Origin: Kitasatospora xanthocidica
Lineage (GTDB): Bacteria; Actinomycetota; Actinomycetes; Streptomycetales; Streptomycetaceae
Direction of reading: 5' to 3'
Length of the DNA stretch: 64,000 nucleotides
NCBI RefSeq assembly: GCF_014656195.1
Contig: NZ_BNBY01000003.1
Span: 275,908-339,907 of the forward strand
How positions within the stretch are numbered: position 1 is the stretch's first letter; every line of letters starts with the position of its first letter. Both the position numbers and the translations under genes were made by a program. This document shows, in pieces, positions 28,751 to 37,376 of this stretch. The notes beneath the pieces are model-generated. The model was not told the origin of the DNA and did no database searches. It was given only the letters and a program-made list of their open reading frames with translations.

Positions 28751-29533
28751 ATGACCACGCCCGAGACCGGACGCGGCGGCCCCGGCAGGCTCCGGACCGG
28801 CCGCAGGGAGTCCCCCGAGGAGCGGGCGGACCGGTGCTGGGTCGACCTGCTCCAGGAGGTGCGGGTCGCCCAGACCGGCGCCCAGGTGCTCTTCGGCTTC
28901 CTGCTGAGCGTGGTCTTCATGCCCCGCTTCGCCCAGCTCGGCGGCTTCGACCGGGGCCTGTACGTCGCCACGGTGGTCCTCGGCGCGCTCGCCACCGGCG
29001 CGCTCACCGCCCCGGTGGCCTATCACCGGATCTTCGCCGGCCGCCACCTCAAGCCCCAGCTGGTCGACGCCGCCGCACGGCTGGTCGCCACCGGCCTGGT
29101 CCTGCTGGCCCTGACGATCGGCTCCGCGCTGCTGCTCCTGCTGCGGGTGGCGACCGGTTCGGCGGCCGCGGGCTGGATCGCCGGTGCCGTCATGCTCTGG
29201 TTCCTCTCCTGCTGGCTGGTCCTCCCGGTCCAGCACGTGCGCCGCCACGACGGGCACTCCGACCGGCCGCCGCCGGCAGCCGGGCATGAAGTGACGCTTC
29301 CTGGGCAGACGCCGCCCGGGGCGGACGGGACCGCCCCCGTCACGAGAGGAGTCCGTGCCATGGGTACCGAGAACAAGCTGCGCAACGCCGCCGAGAAGGC
29401 CACGGGAAAGGTCAAGGAGGCCGCCGGGCGGGCCACGGGGGACCGGACGATCGAGGCGAAGGGCCGCGCCCAGCAGGCGAAGAGCGACGTGAAGCAGGCC
29501 ATGGAGAAGATCAAGGACGCGGGGAAGGCCTGA
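28751..29533 (+). CDS. DUF6328 membrane protein, frame continuing into CsbD
   Basis: Residues 1-170 are a four-helix DUF6328 protein: the conserved entry WVDLLQEVRVAQTGAQVLFGFLL, then PRFAQLGGFDRGLYVATVVL, TAPVAYHRI and two further membrane segments. ATG 28751 has AGGAGG eight bases upstream. Normally such proteins stop shortly after the last helix. Here the frame runs on without a stop through a Pro/Gly-rich linker (about 172-203) into a complete CsbD domain (204-260). Either a real membrane-anchored fusion exists, or the stop was lost and CsbD is still made from its own ribosome site. One extra or missing base in the linker would restore a stop (TGA within CATGAAGTGACG). Confidence 0.72.
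   Translation: MTTPETGRGGPGRLRTGRRESPEERADRCWVDLLQEVRVAQTGAQVLFGFLLSVVFMPRFAQLGGFDRGLYVATVVLGALATGALTAPVAYHRIFAGRHLKPQLVDAAARLVATGLVLLALTIGSALLLLLRVATGSAAAGWIAGAVMLWFLSCWLVLPVQHVRRHDGHSDRPPPAAGHEVTLPGQTPPGADGTAPVTRGVRAMGTENKLRNAAEKATGKVKEAAGRATGDRTIEAKGRAQQAKSDVKQAMEKIKDAGKA
29284..29308 (+). promoter_or_regulatory. possible SigB-type promoter for csbD
   Basis: GCAT (29284-29287), a 15-base spacer and GGGCAG (29303-29308) fit the SigB-family pattern GNNT-N14-16-GGGYAY except at the last base. The predicted start lies about 44 bases before the csbD ATG. CsbD proteins are classic general-stress (SigB) targets, and a SigB/F-type sigma factor is encoded 2 kb away. Confidence 0.4.
29360..29533 (+). 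CDS. csbD: CsbD-family stress protein
   Basis: A 57-residue hydrophilic helical protein (MGTENKLRNAAEKATGKVKE, ending QAMEKIKDAGKA) of the CsbD family, which is induced by general stress and has no known mechanism. A strong ribosome site, GAGAGGAG (29344-29351), lies eight bases before ATG 29360, and a SigB-like promoter candidate lies upstream. It is therefore probably translated on its own. The same frame is nevertheless open from the preceding DUF6328 gene, so a fused product is also possible. Confidence 0.85.
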   Translation: MGTENKLRNAAEKATGKVKEAAGRATGDRTIEAKGRAQQAKSDVKQAMEKIKDAGKA

Positions 29534-29627
29534 ACCGACGCACGACGCCCGACGCCCGACGCCCGACGCGTCCGCTGACGGAGCGTCGCTCCTCGGTCCG
29601 TAGCCCGAGTTCTGCCATCCTCACCGG

Positions 29628-30275
29628 GTGGCGACGGATCGGGCTACGGCCGGGACGACCGACTCGGGACGGGTGGAGGCCTTCAGCGACGGCGTGTTCG
29701 CCATCGCGATCACCCTGCTGATCCTCGAGATCAAGGTGCCGGAGGCCCACAGCGGGAGCGAACTGTGGCACGCCCTCGGCGCGCAGTGGCCCTCGTACTG
29801 CGCCTACGTGGTCAGCTTCCTGGTGATCGGCGTGATGTGGGTCAACCACCACACCGTGTTCACCTACATCGCCCGCGTCGACCGCACCCTGGTCTTCCTC
29901 AACCTGCTGCTCCTCCTGGTGGTCGCCGCGCTCCCCTTCCCCACCGCGCTGGTCGCCGACAACCTGCGCGTCCCCGACGCCTCGAACGTCGCCGCCGCCG
30001 TGTACGGGGCGGTGATGGTGGCCCATGCCGTCACCTTCACCCTGTTCTGGTACCACGTGACCCGGACCGGCCACTGCTTCGACGAACGCGTCGACGTCCG
30101 GGCCGCCCGCGCCACCCGTGCCCGCTTCAGCCTCGGCCTGGTCATCTACCCCGCCACCGTCGGCCTGGCCTTCGTCTCCGCGGCGCTCGCCCTCGCCGTC
30201 CACGGCGCCCTGGCCGTCTACTACGCCTTCAACCAGACGCCCGTCCCCACCCGAGACCCCGGGAGCCGGCCATGA
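29628..30275 (+). CDS. TMEM175/DUF1211-family cation channel homologue
   Basis: A 215-residue membrane protein with six hydrophobic segments. The signature VEAFSDGVFAIAITLLILEI in the first helix is the FSD pore motif of bacterial TMEM175 channels (leaky K+ channels). FLVIGVMWVNHHTVFTYIARVD and FLNLLLLLVVAALPFPTAL follow in the usual order. The start is GTG 29628, without a ribosome site. CATCCT (29616-29621) could be a -10 of a leaderless transcript. It overlaps the next gene, an alpha/beta hydrolase, by ATGA. Confidence 0.85.
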   Translation: MATDRATAGTTDSGRVEAFSDGVFAIAITLLILEIKVPEAHSGSELWHALGAQWPSYCAYVVSFLVIGVMWVNHHTVFTYIARVDRTLVFLNLLLLLVVAALPFPTALVADNLRVPDASNVAAAVYGAVMVAHAVTFTLFWYHVTRTGHCFDERVDVRAARATRARFSLGLVIYPATVGLAFVSAALALAVHGALAVYYAFNQTPVPTRDPGSRP

Positions 30276-30976
30276 CCGAACCGACCTACGTCCTGGTACC
30301 CGGCGCCGGCGGCGAGGCCTGGTACTGGCACCGCGTCGTGGACGAGCTGCGCGCCCGGGGGCGCGAGGTGATCGCGGTCGACCTGCCCGGTGACGACGGT
30401 TCGGCGGGGCTCCCCGAATACACCGAAGCGGTCGCGCAGGCGGCCGGCGACCGCACCGGTCTGGTGCTGGTCGGCTTCTCCCTGGGAGCGTTCACCGCCT
30501 CGCTGGCCTGCGCCCGGCTCCCGGCCTCGCTGCTGGTGCTCTTCAACCCGATGATCCCCGCGCCGGGCGAGACGGCGGGCGCGTGGTGGGAGAACACCGG
30601 CCAGGGCGCGGCCATGCGCGCCAACGACGTCCGGGAGGGCCGGCCGGCCGACGCCCCGTTCGACCTGGAGACGTACTTCCTGCACGACCTGCCGGAGGAC
30701 CTGCTCGCCGGGGCGCGGGCGCACGACCGGCCCGAGTCCGACGCGGTGTTCGCCACCCCCTGGAACCTGCCGGCCTGGCCCGAGGTCCCCACCCGGGTGC
30801 TGATCACCCGGGACGACCGCCTCTTCCCCGCCGACTTCCAGCGCCGGATCGCCCGCGAGCGCCTCGGCATCACCCCACAGGAGATCCCCGGCGGGCACCT
30901 GGCCCCGCTCAGCCGGCCGGCCGCCGTCACCGACCGGCTGGAGGCCTACTGGGCCGAGGTCGACTCGGCGGGCTGA
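30272..30976 (+). CDS. alpha/beta hydrolase
   Basis: A 234-residue single-domain hydrolase. YVLVPGAGGEAWYWHRVV carries the oxyanion-hole loop. The nucleophile Ser is in GFSLGAF (near 70). The acid is probably in TRDDRLFP, and the catalytic His in GGHLAPLSRP. The pattern matches the small esterase/salicylate esterase-like group common in actinomycetes. The start overlaps the TMEM175-like gene's stop (ATGA), so the two are cotranslated, although a functional link is not obvious. Substrate unknown. Confidence 0.87.
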   Translation: MTEPTYVLVPGAGGEAWYWHRVVDELRARGREVIAVDLPGDDGSAGLPEYTEAVAQAAGDRTGLVLVGFSLGAFTASLACARLPASLLVLFNPMIPAPGETAGAWWENTGQGAAMRANDVREGRPADAPFDLETYFLHDLPEDLLAGARAHDRPESDAVFATPWNLPAWPEVPTRVLITRDDRLFPADFQRRIARERLGITPQEIPGGHLAPLSRPAAVTDRLEAYWAEVDSAG

Positions 30977-31026
30977 CCGACCGTCAGCCCCCGCACGGAG
31001 GATGAGCAGGCGCCCCGGGCCCCAGG

Positions 31027-31743
31027 TCACACCAGTGCCGCGCCGCCGTCTATCGCGAGCGTGGTGCCGGTGACGTAGGCGTTGGCCAGGACGAAGAGAT
31101 AGGCCGCCGCGGCTTCCTCGGCAGTACCGACACGCCGCGTGAGCAGCTCGGCTCCGGCGCCCCGGAGGAAGGCCTCCGGGTCCGGGACGCTGCCGTCCCA
31201 CAGCTCGGTACGGATCACGCCGGGCTGGATCACGTTGACGCGCAGAGGGGCGAGTTCGACGGCGAGTGCCCGGGCCAGGGCCTCGATGCCGCCGGTGATA
31301 CCTGCCGTGAGCGCGGTCCCGGACAGGGGGCGGATCGCGAGGACGCCGGAGCTGAAAGTGATCGAGCCGCCGTCGCGCAGTCGCGGTGCGGCGTACTTGG
31401 CGGAGAGGAACGCGCCCCAGAACCGGCGCTCGAAGACGGCCCTGGCCTCCTGCGGGGTGGTGTCGACCAGCGGCTTGATCAGCAGGGATTCGCCCGCGGT
31501 GTAGACGAGGTGGTCGAACTCCCCGACCTGCTCAAAGAACGCGGCAATGGCCTCCCCGTCGGCGACGTCCAGGCGGCGGCCTTCGGCCGGTTCGCCCAAC
31601 CGCTTCGTCGCGGCGTCCACGCGGTCCTGGTTGCTGGAGGCGACCACGACGTGCGCGCCGGCCGCCGCGGCCTGTCGGGCCACCGCGAAGCCGATGCCGG
31701 AGGTTCCACCGATGATCACGATCTTCTTGCCGGCCAGAGACAT
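31027..31743 (-). CDS. short-chain dehydrogenase-like protein with altered active site
   Basis: A 238-residue SDR fold. The cofactor motif IIGGTSGIGFAVARQ, DVADGEA and IRPLSGTALTAGITGGIEALARAL are all in register. However, the canonical Tyr-x-x-x-Lys is missing: the expected Tyr and Lys positions read Leu and Ile/Thr in TALTAGIT. It belongs to the SDR subgroup lacking the standard catalytic pair, so it may use another mechanism or only bind NAD(P)H. It is divergent from an AraC-type regulator across 142 bp that contain a paired operator. Its minus-strand promoter is TTCATC (31820-31825), 17 bp, TACGTT (31797-31802). Confidence 0.83.
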   Translation of the reverse strand: MSLAGKKIVIIGGTSGIGFAVARQAAAAGAHVVVASSNQDRVDAATKRLGEPAEGRRLDVADGEAIAAFFEQVGEFDHLVYTAGESLLIKPLVDTTPQEARAVFERRFWGAFLSAKYAAPRLRDGGSITFSSGVLAIRPLSGTALTAGITGGIEALARALAVELAPLRVNVIQPGVIRTELWDGSVPDPEAFLRGAGAELLTRRVGTAEEAAAAYLFVLANAYVTGTTLAIDGGAALV

Positions 31744-31814
31744 GGGATCCGTTCCTTCGTCGACGCGGTGCCGGGGCTCGGCACCGCCATGGCACGAACG
31801 TACGCCTCCTGATC

Positions 31815-31860
31815 GAGACGATGAATGACTGAAGATCTCAATTCCCTGTCATATCGTCTC
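31815..31860. promoter_or_regulatory. paired operator arms in the SDR/AraC divergent promoter
   Basis: GAGACGAT (31815-31822) and ATCGTCTC (31853-31860) are perfect inverted copies. The match extends inward through ATGAC and GTCAT with a 2-base slip. The left arm overlaps the SDR gene's -35; the right arm overlaps the -35 position of the AraC gene (-10 TAGAGT, 31874-31879). This arrangement fits looping or cooperative binding by the AraC-type protein. Confidence 0.6.
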
Positions 31861-31885
31861 GCCGTGCGGGCACTAGAGTGGCGCC

Positions 31886-32839
31886 ATGGACATCCTGAGC
31901 GACACCCTCGAAGTCCTGCGCACGGGGCGCCCGATGGTGACGCGCACCGACGCGCACGCCCCGTGGGCCCTGAAGTTCCAACCGATCTCGGGAGCCGGGT
32001 TCCATGTGGTCGTGGAAGGGCACTGCCACCTGCTGCCACCGCACGGCCAACCGCTCGCGCTCGGCCCCGGCGACATCGTGTTCCTGCGGCGCGGCAGCGG
32101 GCACACCCTGTCCGACGTGCCGGGCCGCGATCCGGTGGACTTCGTACCGGAGCGCGTGGACCGTTCCTCGCCGATCGGCCAGGTCACTGTGGCCGGGCCG
32201 GGGCCGCGCACGGTGCTGGTGTGCGGCGCGTACGCGATCGACGTCGATCGCCCGCATCCGCTGTTCAGCGATCTGCCGGAGGTCATCCACCTCCCCGCGG
32301 TTCCCGGCCGCCACCCGGTGCTGCGCTCGGCGGTCGATCAGCTGTGCGCCGAGTTCCACGCGCCGCAGCCGGGCTCGGACGCGGTCGTCACGGCGCTCAT
32401 CGATCTGCTGCTGCTGTACATCCTCCGGTCCTGGTACGCCGAACTGCCGACGGGGCGGACCCGGGGTTGGACGGCCGCGCTGACCGACCCCGCAGTCGCC
32501 CCGGCCCTGAAGGCGATCCACGACGATCCCGGCCGCCCCTGGACCGTGGAGTCGCTGGGCACCCGCGCCGGGCTGTCCCGCGCGGCGTTCGCCCGCCGCT
32601 TCGCCTCGGTGGTCGGCGAGCCGCCGTTGACCTACCTGACCAACTGGCGGATGGCCACCGCGGCGCGGTTGCTGCACCACTCGGCGGCGCCGCTGAGCAC
32701 CATCGCGCAGCACACGGGGTACACCTCGGAGTTCGCCTTCGCCAAGGCTTTCAAACGACACTTCGGATCGCCGCCGGGGACCTTCCGCAAGCGGGTCAGG
32801 ACGGCGGGCGACGAACCACGCGGAGACGACCGGCGGTGA
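31886..32839 (+). CDS. AraC-family regulator with cupin domain
   Basis: A 317-residue regulator. An N-terminal cupin-type sensor (residues 10-200: HVVVEGHCHLLPPHGQPLALGPGDIVFLRRGSGHTL) is followed by two AraC HTH motifs (WTVESLGTRAGLSRAAFARRF and LSTIAQHTGYTSEFAFAKAFKRHFG, about 220-300). It probably senses a small molecule and controls the divergent SDR gene. TAGAGT (31874-31879) ends six bases before the ATG and no ribosome site is seen, so a leaderless transcript is likely. Confidence 0.9.
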   Translation: MDILSDTLEVLRTGRPMVTRTDAHAPWALKFQPISGAGFHVVVEGHCHLLPPHGQPLALGPGDIVFLRRGSGHTLSDVPGRDPVDFVPERVDRSSPIGQVTVAGPGPRTVLVCGAYAIDVDRPHPLFSDLPEVIHLPAVPGRHPVLRSAVDQLCAEFHAPQPGSDAVVTALIDLLLLYILRSWYAELPTGRTRGWTAALTDPAVAPALKAIHDDPGRPWTVESLGTRAGLSRAAFARRFASVVGEPPLTYLTNWRMATAARLLHHSAAPLSTIAQHTGYTSEFAFAKAFKRHFGSPPGTFRKRVRTAGDEPRGDDRR

Positions 32840-34539
<1,700 letters not shown>

Positions 34540-34544
34540 ACACG

Positions 34545-34586
34545 GCTCCGGGGCCGGTCCCGCGGTTGCGGGACCGGCCCCGGAGC
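34545..34586. terminator. 19-bp perfect stem, bidirectional terminator
   Basis: Arms at 34545-34563 and 34568-34586 (starting GCTCCGGGGCC and ending GGCCCCGGAGC) pair perfectly around a GGTT loop. It lies six bases after the esterase stop and before the convergent beta-helix protein gene, so it can terminate both. Confidence 0.85.
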
Positions 34587-34600
34587 ACATCCGCCGAGGG

Positions 34601-34655
34601 CACCGTCAGGAGTACGAGGACACCGTCAGGAGTACGGGCACACCCTCAGGAGAGG
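34601..34655. repeat. three short direct repeats around the beta-helix gene stop
   Basis: The sequence CACC[GC]TCAGGAG, in units of about 20-21 bp, occurs three times. The TCA of the third copy is the stop codon (minus strand) of the 34646-37066 gene. It looks like local slippage duplication of the gene's tail. Confidence 0.6.
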
Positions 34656-37066
34656 TTCCACTTCTGGTTGGACTGCCCGTTGCAGGACCAGAGTTGGACG
34701 AGGGCGCCGTTGCTCGTGGAGACGCCGGTCACGTCCAGGCAGAGTCCGGACTGGACTCCGGTGACGGTGCCGTCGGAGTTGAAGGTCCACTGCTGGTTGC
34801 TCTGGCCGTTGCACGTCCAGACGGCGACCTGGGTGCCGTTGCTCGTGCCCTTTCCGTAGGCGTCCAGGCAGAGTCGGCTCATGCCGCCGTAGACCGTCAA
34901 CTCACCGCTCGGGGTGCGGGTGAAGGTCTGGTTGGCCGCACCGCTGCAGTCCCAGATCTGGGTCTGGGTGCCGAGGGTGGTCGACGCGTTCGGTACGTCC
35001 AGGCACTTGCCCGCGCCCACGGCGTGCATGGCTCCGGTGGTGCCGGTGCCGGGGCCGCCCGACACGCCCGCCTGGGCGATCACCTGCTGCGCCCCGGACG
35101 GCCAGTTGGTACCGCTGACCTGGACGTTCCCGGTGAGGACGTTGTTGTGCGGGGCGCCGGTGGCGACTTGGGTGGCGCCGCCGTTGTACCAGTTGCCGGA
35201 GAAGGTGCTGTCGTTGGTGTTGTTGCTGCCGCTCGCGTTGGTGAAGGCCCACACGCCCGAGTCCTGGACCACGTTGCTGCTCAGGCTCTCGGAGCGGGAG
35301 CCCTCGTCGAGGTAGAGGCCGACGGTGTTCCGGTTGTCGTAGACGTAGTTGTGGTCGATGCTCGTGCCCGGGTTGGCGGACAGGGTGTAGATGCTGCCGC
35401 CGTCGTGGAACACCTTCTTGGTGCCGTGCACCTTGTTGTAGCTGATGACGGTGTTCTTCAGGGTCGTCGCCGTGGTGTACACGGGCTGGTAGTTGTAGAG
35501 GCCGCGGTTGCGGTAGTCCTGGCTGCCGCCGATGTCGTTGGCGCCCCAGCCCCAGCCGACGTCGATGCCGTCGTAGGCGAGGTCCGAGACCTCGTTGTGG
35601 GTGATGACGGCGTGGGTGACGTAGGTCGAGAGGATCCCGGCCATGTCCTTGTAGTCCTTGGCGACATCACTGATCCGGTTGTCCTGGATGGTGATGTCCT
35701 GGTTCGTCATCGCGGCGTTGGACGGGTGGTGGGCGTCGGACTGCACACCGCCGACCACGATGCCGGCCCCGGAGTCGTCGGTGAACGTGTTGCCCGAGAC
35801 CGTGATGCCCGAGGCTCCCAGCCCGACGCCGGAGCCATGGGCGTTGCTGTCGTTGCCGATGCCGAGGCCCACCTGGCCCAGGTGGGAGAAGGAGTTCCCG
35901 GAGAAGGTGATGGCGGAGGCCGCCGAGACCTGCACGGCCGCCGGCACCTGGTTCCAGCTGTTGCGGGCGGCCTCGAAGAGCTGGCACCCCGACTGGCAGG
36001 AGGTCATGAAGTCCGAGGGCTGGGTGAAGGTGCCCCCCAGGAACGCCCCGCTCTGCTGGTCGGCGTAGCCGACGTTGGTGCTGGGCTGCAGCCAGGTGGT
36101 GTGGTTGAAGGCGATGCCCTGGAAGGTGATGTCGTGCGCGGGGTTGGTGTAGCTGCCGCCGATCTGCACCAGGGAGGTCAACCGGGGCAGTTCGATGTCG
36201 TGGGCCGTGGCCTGCCAGCCCGCCGGGGCCTTGTAGTACAGCTGGCCCGCCTGCGGGTCCAGGTACCACTGTCCGGTGGACTTCAGGAACGCGTAGGAGT
36301 TCTGCAGCTGCAGCGACCCGCCGGCGAAGGGCTTGAACAGGGTGTCGTAGCCCCAGTTGTTGTTGTTCCAGGCCGGCTGCTGCATGGTGACGGTGGTCCC
36401 GCTGATGGACTGCACCGGGGCGTAGCGGTCGGTGAAGGAGTTCTGGCTCTCCAGCTCGATCCGGTTCTGCTGCGGCAGCGTGGCGAGATAGTTCAGCGCC
36501 GGGTTGACGATGGTCATCCCGCCGGCGGTGATGTTCACGTCGTTGCGCGAGATCGGGATCGCCGCCCGCGGCGCCAGCATCCCGTCGACGAACAGCTGCC
36601 GCGAGTCGGCACCGGTCGGGACCGGCGCCGCGTAGATGTTGTTCGCGGAGTCCTTCAGGGTCCAGCCCGTCACCTGCTGCCCGCCCGACAGCACCGGGCT
36701 CGCGCCCGGGGCGGCCTGCCAGAGCACCCGGTGGCCGTTGTTGCCCGAGTCGGCGCTGCCGAGCGTGAGCGGTGCGGTCAGCCGGTAGGTTCCCCCCGCG
36801 AGCTGCACCACGATGTCGCCGGTCATGCTCCCGTTGACGGCCTCCACGGAGGTCTTCGCCTGGGTCAGGGAGCACGGGGCCGAGGAGGAGCACGCGGTTC
36901 CGCTGCCGCTCGGCGAGACGTACAGGGTGGTCATCGTCGCCGCCTGGGAGACCGTGGCGGGCGCGATGACGGCGGCGCCGACGGCCAGGGCCGCGGCGAG
37001 GGCCCCTCTCGTGAGGCCGAAGACCGGGATTCTGCGGTGGGTGGGTTTCAGGTGGGTGGGTTTCAT
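34646..37066 (-). CDS. secreted right-handed parallel beta-helix protein with CBM13
   Basis: An 806-residue secreted protein. It has a signal peptide (about 1-43), then a parallel beta-helix fold (about 45-680) with LYVSPSGSGTACSSSAPCSL and repeated ITFSGNSFSHL, ITVSGNTFTDDSG and NTVISYNKVHG-type rungs. CBM13 (about 684-806) closes it with NQTF, NQQW and NQKW units. The catalytic part resembles GH120/GH141-type hydrolases (beta-xylosidase, fucosidase or xylanase activities), but I cannot assign a family or catalytic residues with confidence. The start is ATG 37066, with GAGGAGAG upstream. The N-terminus contains a duplicated KPTH encoded by a 15-bp tandem repeat. It follows GH54 on the same strand across a 310-bp gap with a hairpin. 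Confidence 0.78.
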   Translation of the reverse strand: MKPTHLKPTHRRIPVFGLTRGALAAALAVGAAVIAPATVSQAATMTTLYVSPSGSGTACSSSAPCSLTQAKTSVEAVNGSMTGDIVVQLAGGTYRLTAPLTLGSADSGNNGHRVLWQAAPGASPVLSGGQQVTGWTLKDSANNIYAAPVPTGADSRQLFVDGMLAPRAAIPISRNDVNITAGGMTIVNPALNYLATLPQQNRIELESQNSFTDRYAPVQSISGTTVTMQQPAWNNNNWGYDTLFKPFAGGSLQLQNSYAFLKSTGQWYLDPQAGQLYYKAPAGWQATAHDIELPRLTSLVQIGGSYTNPAHDITFQGIAFNHTTWLQPSTNVGYADQQSGAFLGGTFTQPSDFMTSCQSGCQLFEAARNSWNQVPAAVQVSAASAITFSGNSFSHLGQVGLGIGNDSNAHGSGVGLGASGITVSGNTFTDDSGAGIVVGGVQSDAHHPSNAAMTNQDITIQDNRISDVAKDYKDMAGILSTYVTHAVITHNEVSDLAYDGIDVGWGWGANDIGGSQDYRNRGLYNYQPVYTTATTLKNTVISYNKVHGTKKVFHDGGSIYTLSANPGTSIDHNYVYDNRNTVGLYLDEGSRSESLSSNVVQDSGVWAFTNASGSNNTNDSTFSGNWYNGGATQVATGAPHNNVLTGNVQVSGTNWPSGAQQVIAQAGVSGGPGTGTTGAMHAVGAGKCLDVPNASTTLGTQTQIWDCSGAANQTFTRTPSGELTVYGGMSRLCLDAYGKGTSNGTQVAVWTCNGQSNQQWTFNSDGTVTGVQSGLCLDVTGVSTSNGALVQLWSCNGQSNQKWNLS

Positions 37067-37376
37067 GGGTTCGCTCTCTCCTCGCACGGTGGTGGGCGGT
37101 GCGGGGCGGCTGGGACACCGCCCTCATGGAGCCGTCCCCGGCCGGTGCCGGCTGGGGACGGGGTGGTGTTCGCGGGCAGGCGCCCGGTCGGGCCGTGACC
37201 GGCCGGGGTGGTCGTCCTGTACCGGGCCGGTCCTCCTAGGCCGGGCCGGGTGCCTGCGCCGGGACGGTTGTCCTACGCCGGGCCTCGTGCCGGCGCCCGG
37301 ACGGTCGTCGTCCTACGCCCCGGCGGTCGTCCCGCGCCGGGACGAGGGCGGGCCGGAACGCCGGTCGCGTCCCGGC
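37067..37376. other. 310-bp GC-rich intergenic with imperfect repeats
   Basis: No gene is seen between the GH54 and beta-helix genes. It contains a 30-bp hairpin (37132-37161) and, from about 37205 to 37370, imperfect repeats of GGACGGT[TC]GTC and CCTACGCC with CCGGGCCGG-rich spacers. The gap is large for an operon, so the two genes may be separate or attenuated units. Confidence 0.5.
37132..37161 (-). terminator. hairpin between GH54 and beta-helix genes
   Basis: CCGTCCCC (37132-37139) pairs with GGGGACGG (37154-37161), and inside it GCCGG pairs with CCGGC around TG, giving a stem of about 13-14 bp. It lies downstream of the GH54 stop and upstream of the beta-helix ATG, so it could be a terminator or attenuator. 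Confidence 0.6.

Noticed and set aside
37205..37370. CRISPR-like array
   Set aside because: The repeats are imperfect, overlapping and GC-rich, without regular unique spacers or cas genes. The same holds for 42637-42725 and 24205-25860.
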